Positions 47,865-55,298 of a DNA stretch of 64,000 bases are shown here, piece by piece. Under the pieces are notes generated by a model. The model did not search any database and had not been told where the DNA came from. It saw nothing but the letters and a program-made list of their open reading frames with translations. Within the stretch, counting starts at the first letter, position 1; each line of letters opens with the position of its first letter. This stretch comes from Candidatus Nitrospira allomarina (GTDB taxonomy: Bacteria; Nitrospirota; Nitrospiria; Nitrospirales; UBA8639): positions 2,105,001 through 2,169,000 of the forward strand of contig NZ_CP116967.1 of NCBI RefSeq assembly GCF_032050975.1, given 5' to 3'. The position numbers were made by a program, and so were the translations under genes.

Positions 47865-48167
47865 TTGGAATACTTGACCTGTAAAAAGTTTTCTCTGCCA
47901 CTTACTCGCCAGGAGGTGGCTCGGTCCTGGAATCAGCGGGGGTATTCGTGCGATGTGTTTGTTGATCCTCCCGGGCGGGAGTGGAATGATTTCGTTCATT
48001 CGGCCAACGAGCTGGTCACTATTGTTGAAGGGAAATTGCGCCTGACCATCGGGGGCAAAGAGATTATCGCGGAACCCGGAGATGAGGTATTCATTCCGAA
48101 AGAAACCTGTCATTCGGTAAAAAATATTCATCACGCGACGACCAAATGGCTCTATGGGTATGATTGA
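47865..48167 (+). CDS. Small cupin-fold protein
   Basis: This 100-residue protein has one cupin core: VHSANELVTIVEGKLRLTIGGKEIIAEPGDEVFIPKETCHSVKNI, with the conserved His and Glu and a late His as likely metal ligands. A TTG start is used since no ATG fits. It lies 11 bases past the DUF4385 gene on the same strand. The substrate is unknown. Confidence 0.72.
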   Translation: MEYLTCKKFSLPLTRQEVARSWNQRGYSCDVFVDPPGREWNDFVHSANELVTIVEGKLRLTIGGKEIIAEPGDEVFIPKETCHSVKNIHHATTKWLYGYD

Positions 48168-48233
48168 GAGCATGAAAGTCTGAATGCCATCCGTTAGAAC
48201 TTGGTGGGAAGTGATGAATGGGTCATGACACAC

Positions 48234-48298
48234 AGACATTCTGGGAGGCGAGGACATTCTTTTGGGCACAGATCCTTCGCTGCCGGCTCAGGATGACC
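48234..48298. repeat. Palindromic dispersed repeat (TCATTCTGAG family), copy 2
   Basis: The left arm has CATTCTGGGAGGCGAGGA and the right arm CAGATCCTTCGC followed by GCTCAGGATGACC. It is a diverged relative of the perfect copy at 32238-32324. Confidence 0.6.
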
Positions 48299-48400
48299 AT
48301 ATGATTAAGGATTAAACGAATCATTATTTGTTCGTCCAACGCCCGCATGGGTGAAATCCGGGTTTTTACATTTTTTTCCATATGTCCTATTCTAGTATCC

Positions 48401-48877
48401 ATGATGCAATTTATCCGTCTGTCCGACTACACCTGGTGGATCTGGTTGTGCCTCGCCGGTTGCTTACTGGCCGGCCTGCTCGTTGACCCGACTTACTTCT
48501 TTCTGGCTATACTCATTTCCACCATCCAAGCCTTGGTTTTTTTTGCTCGTGAAGAAAATGCCTCGTCTTTTCCTGCGCAACTGCGTCTCGCGTATCTGCT
48601 TCTCCTCGTCGTACTGTATCTGCCGCCACTTCGATTTCTCTATTGGGTTCCGGCTATTGGCACAATGATCCTGTGTTTTACCGGATACTGTCTGCTGGCA
48701 CGCGGTCTTTCCTTGCTCCCGTGGAACCGGGATTCGCCGCTGACATTTCAAAAAGTCGTCAGGACCTTCACGGTTCCTCCAAATCTTGATGTCACTCTGC
48801 GAGGCAGACCTGCATCCGGTTGTCCCGGTGGAGTGTGTTCGCTGGAAGTGCAAATCGGCAAGTCCGCAAAGGCCTGA
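48401..48877 (+). CDS. Hypothetical integral membrane protein with Cys motif tail
   Basis: From ATG 48401 the product is 158 residues: four hydrophobic segments (WIWLCLAGCLLAGLLVD; YFFLAILISTIQALVFF; LAYLLLLVVLYLPPL; AIGTMILCFTGYCLLARGL) and a hydrophilic C-terminal tail with a compact GCPGGVCSLEV motif, which could bind metal or form a disulfide. No family was recognised. It is a single gene with no good ribosome site; the first-frame start at 48347 is possible. Confidence 0.62.
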   Translation: MMQFIRLSDYTWWIWLCLAGCLLAGLLVDPTYFFLAILISTIQALVFFAREENASSFPAQLRLAYLLLLVVLYLPPLRFLYWVPAIGTMILCFTGYCLLARGLSLLPWNRDSPLTFQKVVRTFTVPPNLDVTLRGRPASGCPGGVCSLEVQIGKSAKA

Positions 48878-49200
48878 GGAGTCGATCACCGATTTGTTAG
48901 GGTACCGGGGAAATGTAATGTGGATGGAGACGCACGTATTGGGATATATTTTTTGAATTGGGGATTCCTTCTTTATTCCTTGGTGTCGATAACGTTGGAA
49001 TGATCCGATGTTCGTCATCGTAGCCATCCTGAAGGCTGCATGATCGGGCTGTGATAATTTAGAGACATGGCCATCTCAAAAAATCTGGTGTCTGGAATCC
49101 ACCCCATTGGTAAAGGTTCAGGTCCCGATTTCAATGTCTTTTTCCGGTTAGAGGTTTCGTATGCAGTATTCATTCACTTCACACAACATAGGAGAAGCAT
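48878..49200. other. Intergenic spacer before the ferritin-like gene
   Basis: No gene is supported; minus-strand ORFs crossing it are shadows. It probably holds the promoter for the ferritin-like gene, whose ribosome site AGGAG is at 49190. Confidence 0.35.
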
Positions 49201-49488
49201 ATGGCGAGTGTCGGTTATCACGAACCCATTGAGGAATTGTCCGATGAAACCCGGGACATGCATCGGGCCATCGTTTCGTTGATGGAGGAACTGGAGGCTG
49301 TGGATTGGTACAATCAGCGCGCGAATGCGTGCAAAGACGCGGACCTCAAAGCCATTCTTGTGCACAATCGAGACGAGGAGAAGGAACATGCCTCGATGGT
49401 GCTTGAATGGATTCGACGCAAGGATCCTACGTTTTCAAAGCATTTAAAGGACTTTCTGTTTACAGAGAAACCCATCGCGCATAAGTAG
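49201..49488 (+). CDS. Encapsulated-ferritin-like (EncFtn) protein without targeting tail
   Basis: This 95-residue two-helix protein matches EncFtn closely: HEPIEELSDETRDMHRAIVSLMEELEAVDWY, then HNRDEEKEHASMVLEWIRR and FTEKPI. The ferroxidase ligands of the family are all here (Glu30, Glu60, His63). In other bacteria the protein ends with a peptide (often with a SLxIGSL-like motif) that loads it into an encapsulin shell. Here it stops right after KPIAHK, and no shell gene is adjacent. It may work as a free iron oxidase, or the tail may be lost. Confidence 0.85.
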   Translation: MASVGYHEPIEELSDETRDMHRAIVSLMEELEAVDWYNQRANACKDADLKAILVHNRDEEKEHASMVLEWIRRKDPTFSKHLKDFLFTEKPIAHK

Positions 49489-49530
49489 CCGGGCGATGAC
49501 GATTGGACCGACCCACTGCCGTTTGGCTTA

Positions 49531-49605
49531 TTAGGGTGGCTGGCAGAGAGCGTAGACTTCCTCCGTGAGATCGGTGCCCCATCGGATGCCATTTGGTGAC
49601 CTCTT
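49531..49605 (-). pseudogene. Decayed copy of the hydB 3' end
   Basis: The minus strand reads DLTEEVYALCQPP then a stop, almost the same as the last residues of the beta subunit (DLTEEAHALCQPPS) at 50274. Upstream the match goes on with WHPMG in place of WCPVG, but one extra base breaks the frame. The similarity covers about 70 bases and ends abruptly near 49605. Between it and the intact gene lie relB and relE. Confidence 0.75.
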
Positions 49606-49655
49606 CAACATTTAAACAATTGAAGTTTTTGGGTTAGAACCTCCAATATGCGTTA

Positions 49656-49690
49656 AGCGCTTTGACGTTATAACGCTAAAGCGCTACAAT
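49656..49690 (+). promoter_or_regulatory. relBE promoter with overlapping palindromic operator
   Basis: TTGACG (49662-49667) and TACAAT (49685-49690) are spaced 17 bases, a near-consensus sigma-70 promoter. The same stretch holds inverted arms AGCGCTTT (49656-49663) and AAAGCGCT (49678-49685) around a central CGTTATAACG. This fits autorepression by the antitoxin and toxin-antitoxin complex. Confidence 0.8.
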
Positions 49691-49717
49691 GACAGTATCA
49701 TAAGGAGGTGTAATTCC

Positions 49718-49951
49718 ATGGGCACAAGTTCTAAACGGTCGACAGTCTACTTTGATGAAAATCTCCATGCGGCACTTAGACTTAAGGCTGCGCATACTCA
49801 CCGATCCATATCTGACATCGTCAATGATGCTGTGCGAGCAGCTCTCGCGGAGGACCAGGAAGACCTGGCTGCCTTCCAGCAGCGGGCTGGCGAGCCTACT
49901 CTCAGTTATGAAGAACTTCTGAATGATCTCAAGGCCCATGGCCAGTTATAG
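49718..49951 (+). CDS. relB: RHH-type antitoxin of a RelBE-like pair
   Basis: This 77-residue protein has a ribbon-helix-helix start (RSTVYFDENLHAALRLKAAHTHRSISDIVNDAVRAAL) and an acidic C-terminal part that would wrap the toxin. AAGGAGGTG lies 7 bases before the ATG. It overlaps the toxin gene by 14 bases. It is inferred to repress the promoter just upstream. Confidence 0.88.
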   Translation: MGTSSKRSTVYFDENLHAALRLKAAHTHRSISDIVNDAVRAALAEDQEDLAAFQQRAGEPTLSYEELLNDLKAHGQL

Positions 49952-50201
49952 ACTGACATTCAAAAAGTCGGTCACCAAAGATTTTCGTTCCATCCCTAAC
50001 AACGATGTTTCTCGCATTCTCAAGCGTATTGAAGGTTTAGCGGATAACCCACGCCCGGTCGGTAGTGAGAAATTGTCGGGACAGGAAAGGTTTCGAGTTC
50101 GCCAAGGAGTGTATCGAATTGTTTATGAGATCCGGGACGAGGAGCTCGTGGTTATCGTGGTCAAAGTGGGGCATAGACGAGAGGTCTATCAGGATAAGTG
50201 A
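49938..50201 (+). CDS. relE: RelE/ParE-family toxin
   Basis: This 87-residue basic toxin starts at the ATG at 49938 (MASYRLTFKKSVTKDFRSIP). It has the RelE core GSEKLSGQERFRVRQGVYRIVYEIRDEELVVIVVKVGHRREVY. Arg residues near the end (the RVRQGVYR and GHRREVY segments) match the catalytic area of mRNA-cutting RelE proteins. ParE-type gyrase poisoning cannot be excluded. The coding end lies 72 bases from the hydB stop, on the opposite strand. Confidence 0.88.
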   Translation: MASYRLTFKKSVTKDFRSIPNNDVSRILKRIEGLADNPRPVGSEKLSGQERFRVRQGVYRIVYEIRDEELVVIVVKVGHRREVYQDK

Positions 50202-50273
50202 ATTTTGCTGGAATCAATCGGAAAGCGCGATCGGCCAACGTCAATCTCGACCGTTTCGCCAGTGCCCAACTGG

Positions 50274-51395
50274 TTACGAGGGTGGCTGGCAGAGGGCGTG
50301 GGCTTCTTCGGTGAGATCGATGCCCACCGGACACCAAGTGATGCACCGGCCGCAACCGACGCATCCCGACATGCCGAATTGGTCGATCCATGACCCTAAT
50401 TTGTGAGTCAGCCACATGCGATAGCGGTCTTTGGTAGTGGGGCGGAAGTTTTTCCCGTGGATGTAGCCGTGATCGGACGTGAAGCATGAATCCCAAACTC
50501 GCGCATGCTCCGATTGTTGGTGGTCCAGGGATGGAGTTTCCTCTACCCCATGACAAAAACAGGTGGGGCAGACCATCGTACAGTTGGTGCAGGCCAGGCA
50601 TCGTGCGGCGACCTCGTCCCATCGAGGGTGATCGTGAGCCTCATATAATCCTTGGGGTAACGCAGCATGTGGAAGGGTCCTCGTCTGGCTGGCTGCGCAG
50701 GCGGCTATTCGTTCATCGTCCTGCTGAATCCGCGCTTCAGACGCCACACCGCACGCAAGGTGTTCCAATACTTCCAGTCCTGCGGGGCTTCCGGCTTGGA
50801 TCAGAAAGTCTTCATCGGCTTCGGTCAGGCTGAGATCGTACCCTCCTTGGGCTTTTGGCCCCGTGCCCATTGAGGCGCAAAAGCACGTCTCCAGCGCCCT
50901 CGTGCAGTTGACGGCGATGAGGAGGAGATTGGTCCGTCGCTGTTGGTAGTAGGGATCAGGATAGGAACCATTCAGAAAAATCTGATCTTGAATGCCGAGT
51001 CCTGCAAGATCGCACGCCCGTACTCCCAGCACAGCGGTTCGTGGTATCTCAGGAACGGTCTCTTTGGCAGAAAATGTTTTTCCGTTGCGGTCCAGGACTA
51101 ACAGGGTTTCTCGTGGAGTAAACACCAGTGGCTTGAGAGATTGTGGGCCGTGAACGATATTAAAATACCGGGGGTTGGAGTCCGGTTCCAGTCGATAGCT
51201 TCCTGGATGTTGCTGGTCCTTCCACCCGATCGGGAGGTCTTCTCCCCGAGTAATTTCGCCCCATTGAATCGCGCCGTTGGAGAGGACCGGCCCCAGGATC
51301 CGATAGCCAAGGTTCTGGAGAATACCAATCAGATGAGAAAAATCCTGGCGGTGTAAGAGTCCTGGCGGAGAAGGTTCAAAAGAATCGGGGGCCAT
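50274..51395 (-). CDS. hydB: Group 3b-type [NiFe] hydrogenase, beta subunit
   Basis: The 373-residue iron-sulfur subunit has an N-terminal alpha/beta region with RACDLAGLGIQDQIFL and a FCASMGTGPKAQGGYDL loop. Two [4Fe-4S] sets follow near the C-terminus (CLACTNCTMVCPTCFCHG; GCVGCGRCITWCPVGIDL). It links the small subunit to the flavin subunit. It stands alone on the minus strand 7.1 kb from hydG, although hydB-hydG-hydD-hydA is the standard order. A repeat and a hypothetical gene lie upstream. Confidence 0.94.
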   Translation of the reverse strand: MAPDSFEPSPPGLLHRQDFSHLIGILQNLGYRILGPVLSNGAIQWGEITRGEDLPIGWKDQQHPGSYRLEPDSNPRYFNIVHGPQSLKPLVFTPRETLLVLDRNGKTFSAKETVPEIPRTAVLGVRACDLAGLGIQDQIFLNGSYPDPYYQQRRTNLLLIAVNCTRALETCFCASMGTGPKAQGGYDLSLTEADEDFLIQAGSPAGLEVLEHLACGVASEARIQQDDERIAACAASQTRTLPHAALPQGLYEAHDHPRWDEVAARCLACTNCTMVCPTCFCHGVEETPSLDHQQSEHARVWDSCFTSDHGYIHGKNFRPTTKDRYRMWLTHKLGSWIDQFGMSGCVGCGRCITWCPVGIDLTEEAHALCQPPS

Positions 51396-51483
51396 GATTG
51401 CCTTATAAATTACTGTTGAATATTTAAAAATTTTCCCGTTTCCTCAAACTTATGAGGGACCGAGGCTCCCAGAGAACCATTAT

Positions 51484-51603
51484 GGAGTGTTCAAAAATGC
51501 CCGTCCAGCAAGGCCACAGCCACTTGGGCGAGCGGAGCGTACGGAGAAGTACGTGAGCACGCCAAGTGGCGAGAACGCCGCTGGCGGTCTTTTTCAACAC
51601 TCC
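51484..51603. repeat. 120-bp palindromic-ended dispersed repeat
   Basis: The ends GGAGTGTTCAAAAA and TTTTTCAACACTCC are inverted (one mismatch). The interior has the words CCGTCCAGCAAGGC and GCTGGCGG, seen in a repeat family widespread in Nitrospira and proteobacterial genomes (from memory, not searched). It lies between hydB and the hypothetical gene and could end transcripts on either strand. Confidence 0.7.
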
Positions 51604-51610
51604 CTTTAAC

Positions 51611-52984
51611 TTACAATCCAATGTGACCACGGAGAACGTTGTAATTATACGCGGATTGGCCTGTTCGTCGCAGACCCAGATCGTGTTGTTCCATTTGATC
51701 GATGATGGCTGCAACCTCCTTTGTGTCCTGTTGCGCAGAGCAGAAATGCCGAGGGCTTTGTCCTTTCAGAAGCGGCGAAGGCCTTTCTGCCCATTCCAAA
51801 TAGGCGGTTTCAAGCAAGGACTCGAGGATCTGTTGCTCTTCTTCTTTGGGGACGATGGTGGGGGGAGCGATGTAGCTGTCTGATAAGAGATCCACTTCAG
51901 GAGTCCGAAGTTGAGGAGCAGCGGTGGTTTCACCCTGGTAATGCAGTAAGAAGCCAAAAGCTGCCGCCAGTTGGTGCTTGACGGTATCCAGCCGGTCCGC
52001 AGAGTCGGTTTCGACAAATAATTGTGTGGGTGTCAAGGTGAGGCGGGCGACGGGGCATGTTCTGGCATCGGAAGGGTCCTGTGGTGGGAGCCATACCCAC
52101 GTTAAGGTGTCGCTTTGTGAAGCCGTTGACGACGGCTTGCCGGCCTTTTTTTTTGGGGGAGTGAATTGATCAAGCTCACGAAGCCTGTCAGCCATTGAGC
52201 GGAAGTCATGGTGTTCATACAGGGCGATGGCATAGAGAAAGGTTTCGCCTTGGGTATTTTGATAGTTAATCTGTGAGTCGACGACCGTCCAGGCTCCTCG
52301 TCGCACCTTGGCGACACTCCACATGATCATATACCCGAAGTTCTTGGCGAATTCTGCCCATTCTGCAAGGGCAAAATTGCCCGTGCCAATCTCGATTTCC
52401 CGTCGCATCTCATTCGTCAATTCAAAGACCGCTTTTCCCATGCTGGATGAAAGGATGAGTGGGGGGCCAGGTAGGCGAATATCGGCCAATCCCCGAAGAA
52501 GCCGGGTGAGCAGGACCTGTCCCACTTTGTAGGGAACCGGCCTCGTATGAGGGACAACATCAAATATCTGTTTGTCTCCCAACGATTGCAGACGGGCATA
52601 AACAGCCTCATTTTCGGCAGAGATGTCTCGCACTTCGAGCAGATCCATGTAGGAATGTCGCAAGGAATCCAGCCAGACTCGTTCCCCTTGCGGGACATGT
52701 TCCATTACCAGGTCTCGCACCTGCTCGATGAGAGAAGCATGACCGTCAGTCGGCAAATAATCGGCATAGACGAACCACCTGGCCAGGTCCTCTTCTTCCG
52801 GCAAGGGAACCAAGGGAGGAACCATGAGTGGATGGAAATAGGGCTGAAGGGCGTGGCTTAGGGCCAGTTGCCGCTGTATCTGAAAGTCCGGTCGGAGCGA
52901 TTGATGCTCCAATCGGGTTAACAGACTTCGAAAGCCTTCTTCCGATCCGGTTATAGGGTGAGAGTGATTGTCTGCCATCGTCAC
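51611..52984 (-). CDS. Hypothetical protein with SEC-C-associated type C-terminal segment
   Basis: The 457-residue cytoplasmic protein has no clear named domain in its first 380 residues, which are mostly helical (PEEEDLARWFVYADYLPTD; LLTRLLRGLADIRLPGPPLIL). The last 60 residues (EWAERPSPLLKGQSPRHFCSA and later GHIGL) resemble the segment found at the end of many SEC-C or MbcA-like antitoxin-type proteins (W-x4-PIPALGG-TPREA pattern). The function is unknown. It is upstream of hydB on the same strand, beyond the 120-bp repeat. It ends near the start of a Usp gene group. Confidence 0.7.
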   Translation of the reverse strand: MTMADNHSHPITGSEEGFRSLLTRLEHQSLRPDFQIQRQLALSHALQPYFHPLMVPPLVPLPEEEDLARWFVYADYLPTDGHASLIEQVRDLVMEHVPQGERVWLDSLRHSYMDLLEVRDISAENEAVYARLQSLGDKQIFDVVPHTRPVPYKVGQVLLTRLLRGLADIRLPGPPLILSSSMGKAVFELTNEMRREIEIGTGNFALAEWAEFAKNFGYMIMWSVAKVRRGAWTVVDSQINYQNTQGETFLYAIALYEHHDFRSMADRLRELDQFTPPKKKAGKPSSTASQSDTLTWVWLPPQDPSDARTCPVARLTLTPTQLFVETDSADRLDTVKHQLAAAFGFLLHYQGETTAAPQLRTPEVDLLSDSYIAPPTIVPKEEEQQILESLLETAYLEWAERPSPLLKGQSPRHFCSAQQDTKEVAAIIDQMEQHDLGLRRTGQSAYNYNVLRGHIGL

Positions 52985-52995
52985 AGATTCAGGGT

Positions 52996-53958
52996 TTATG
53001 CTGGAGAAGATGTGGTCTTGCCATTGGCGGGCGATGGATGATGTCCTCCTTCGAATTTCGGACTTTTAATCGTGAGGACGGGATAGGGACTTTGTTCGAG
53101 TAACTTATAGGCTGTGCTTCCCAGGATCATCCGAGTCAGTCCTTTTCGGCCATGGCTCCCCATGATAATAAGATCTGCTTGCTGAATGGCACTGGTTTCC
53201 AGGATGCCATCCACGGTTGGCTTATCGAGTAACTCATATTGGGCGGATAGACCCTGTTCGATTAGGACAGCGGTGAGGTCAGCCAAACGCTTTTCGACTT
53301 TATCCCGGTTGGTTTTTTCTTGAAGCGGATGAGTCAGGGTGAAGTCCAAACTGTAAGATAATGGTTCAATGGCATGGACCAGAGTCAGAGGCACATCAAA
53401 CCATTTGGCGATTTGGACCGCGTATTCATAGGCATCCATGGAGCAATCGGAGAATTCTAAGGGCAGAACGATTTGGCGCGGGAGGATTTGCAAGTCATGC
53501 ATCGCGGAGATATCCGCTGATTCCCGGTGAGGAATGGACAGAACCGGACATGGGGCTCGTTGAATCACCCGTTCCGCGACGCTCCCGAATAAGACTCGAT
53601 TGAATCCCGTCCACCCGTGGGTTCCCATCATAATTAAATCGCATTTTTTTCCCCGTGCGACCTCGCAAATGCATTCAGAAGGGAGGCCTGCCAGCAGTTC
53701 CATGGATGCGCGCGGGACTTGCTGCCGGGCCTCAGCCACGAGTGAGTCCAACTCTTCCCGCGCCACCTTGCGTTGTTCATCCAGGAATTGTTGGGCGACT
53801 CCGGCGTCGATATCCAGCCCCGGTTGCAGGGAATGGACATGAAGAATGGTCAGTTGCGCTTCAAAGACTTTTGCCCACTCCACCGCATATCGAAAGGCAG
53901 GAGTGGAGCTTGGTGAAAAATCGGTAGGAAATAGGATATGAGTGACGATCTTGACCAT
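52996..53958 (-). CDS. Tandem universal stress protein
   Basis: This 320-residue protein has two Usp domains: ILFPTDFSPSSTPAFRYAVEWA ... GTHGWTGFNRVLFGSVAERVI and IVLPLEFSDCSMDAYEYAV ... GSHGRKGLTRMILGSTAYKLL. The C-terminal tail (HHPSPANGKTTSSPA) is flexible. AAAGG lies about 10 bases before the ATG. It is the closest gene upstream of the SEC-C-like gene (12-base gap), so both may be co-transcribed. Confidence 0.93.
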   Translation of the reverse strand: MVKIVTHILFPTDFSPSSTPAFRYAVEWAKVFEAQLTILHVHSLQPGLDIDAGVAQQFLDEQRKVAREELDSLVAEARQQVPRASMELLAGLPSECICEVARGKKCDLIMMGTHGWTGFNRVLFGSVAERVIQRAPCPVLSIPHRESADISAMHDLQILPRQIVLPLEFSDCSMDAYEYAVQIAKWFDVPLTLVHAIEPLSYSLDFTLTHPLQEKTNRDKVEKRLADLTAVLIEQGLSAQYELLDKPTVDGILETSAIQQADLIIMGSHGRKGLTRMILGSTAYKLLEQSPYPVLTIKSPKFEGGHHPSPANGKTTSSPA

Positions 53959-54065
53959 AACGATATTAGCCTTTCGCTTTAGAGTGACAGCAGGAGAGCA
54001 CTCTCAGAAATTCTAATAGCTCAGGCACCCGACCACAACCCGTAGGGTAATACAGAGGTTGCCGA

Positions 54066-54491
54066 TTACACGGCGTCCACGGTCAGGAGGAGAATTTCCC
54101 CTTTCATCTCCTTATGGATCGAACATTGGAATTGGAATCGACCGGAGTGGTTAAGCATTAACCGAATTGATGCTTCATGGCCGGGCTCAAGAAGAACGCC
54201 TTCCACCCCTTTCCCATAGGTGACGACGCCGTTGCTATCGACATGGGTCAGAGTATGTAGGAACATGTCGGATCCAAAATCATGGCGTACCGTATCTTTG
54301 TTGGTGATGTAGATAATGGTCTCTGTGTCCAGTTGAAGAGGCATCTGGGTGGTTTGAAACGTGTATCCCTCGATGGTCACGATCACCTCTTGTATGGGCT
54401 GCGCGCTGGGCGAGGTCATACCTCCTAGGAGAAAGAATCCAATAGACAGAACCCAAGCCCGGCGAAATAGGCATATTCGAAGGTTGTGCAT
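54066..54491 (-). CDS. Exported cupredoxin-like protein
   Basis: The 141-residue protein has a signal peptide (LSIGFFLLGGMTSPSAQ) and a plastocyanin-like beta sandwich. Candidate type-1 copper ligands are the His in DTVRHDFGS and the Cys, His and Met in FQCSIHKEM. These are spaced as in cupredoxins. It is probably periplasmic. Partner and role are unknown; electron transfer or copper handling is inferred. Confidence 0.78.
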   Translation of the reverse strand: MHNLRICLFRRAWVLSIGFFLLGGMTSPSAQPIQEVIVTIEGYTFQTTQMPLQLDTETIIYITNKDTVRHDFGSDMFLHTLTHVDSNGVVTYGKGVEGVLLEPGHEASIRLMLNHSGRFQFQCSIHKEMKGEILLLTVDAV

Positions 54492-54572
54492 GTGTGGATT
54501 ATCTCCCTTGCGTTGAAGTGAATTGTCTCGCTCGACTTCCTGCGACTGATCGTCTTGTCATTACAAAGTACC

Positions 54573-54605
54573 CGGGTTCCCCTTTTAATGCAGAGGGGGA
54601 ACCCG
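54573..54605 (-). terminator. Hairpin terminator after hsp20
   Basis: CGGGTTCCCC and GGGGAACCCG form a 10-bp stem (13-base loop) 6 bases past the hsp20 stop. The T run is weak on both strands. Confidence 0.55.
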
Positions 54606-54610
54606 CTTAT

Positions 54611-55066
54611 TCATGAAACTTTCACGGCAATACTTTTCGGTTTTGCCCGGTCGCTTTTCGGTAAATGGACGTGCAACACCCCTTCCTTGAATTCCGCCGA
54701 AACCTTCTCGGGATCGGCATCTTCGGGGATGGTAAAACTCCGTGAAAAGCTCCCATAGGCTCGCTCAATCCGGTGGTATTTTTTATCCTTTTCTTCCTTC
54801 TCATACTTTCGTTCCCCGGAAAGGACTAACACATCGTTTTGTACACTGATTTTAATTTCATCCTTTTTGACCTCGGGAAGCTCGGCTTTGACCAGGTATT
54901 CTTTCGGGTCTTCCGTGATGTCTACCAGGGGAGCCCATTCGGCGACGCGCAACGCTTCTTGACGTTCCCCTTCTTTTCTGACCGGAGCACGGCCAAATAA
55001 GGTTGAAAGCCGACCCTGTAACTCATCCATTTCTCGAAACGGATCCCAATGTGTGATGGCACTCAT
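54611..55066 (-). CDS. Small heat shock protein (Hsp20/alpha-crystallin)
   Basis: The 151-residue holdase starts with WDPFREMDELQGRLSTLFG, followed by the alpha-crystallin domain (ADI-like VDITEDPKEYLVKAELPEV, VLVLSGER, ending GVLHVHLPK). It is of ordinary length. AAGGAGGTGAGGAG precedes the ATG. The Usp gene upstream is on the same strand, but the gap (230 bases) suggests a separate promoter. Confidence 0.96.
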   Translation of the reverse strand: MSAITHWDPFREMDELQGRLSTLFGRAPVRKEGERQEALRVAEWAPLVDITEDPKEYLVKAELPEVKKDEIKISVQNDVLVLSGERKYEKEEKDKKYHRIERAYGSFSRSFTIPEDADPEKVSAEFKEGVLHVHLPKSDRAKPKSIAVKVS

Positions 55067-55298
55067 CTCCTCACCTCCTTTTTTACCCAGGAAGAATATT
55101 ATGGATCATACCTACACCTGATAGACAGCAATGGGTATGCCAACACTTTAAAAAGAAAGGCAACGGAATTTGATGGAAATGCTTTAAAAAACCCAGTTGT
55201 TCTCGAGCCTTCGTGGCAAAGCGCCTCATTCAATCCGACCAGATCTGTGGCAGATGTCATCAACAGGAAAAGGAATCCGTCCTCCTGATCCTGAAAGC

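Noticed and set aside
48347-48400. N-terminal extension of the membrane protein at 48401
   Set aside because: The extra hydrophobic residues lack a ribosome site; the ATG pair at 48401/48404 gives a more usual membrane protein start.
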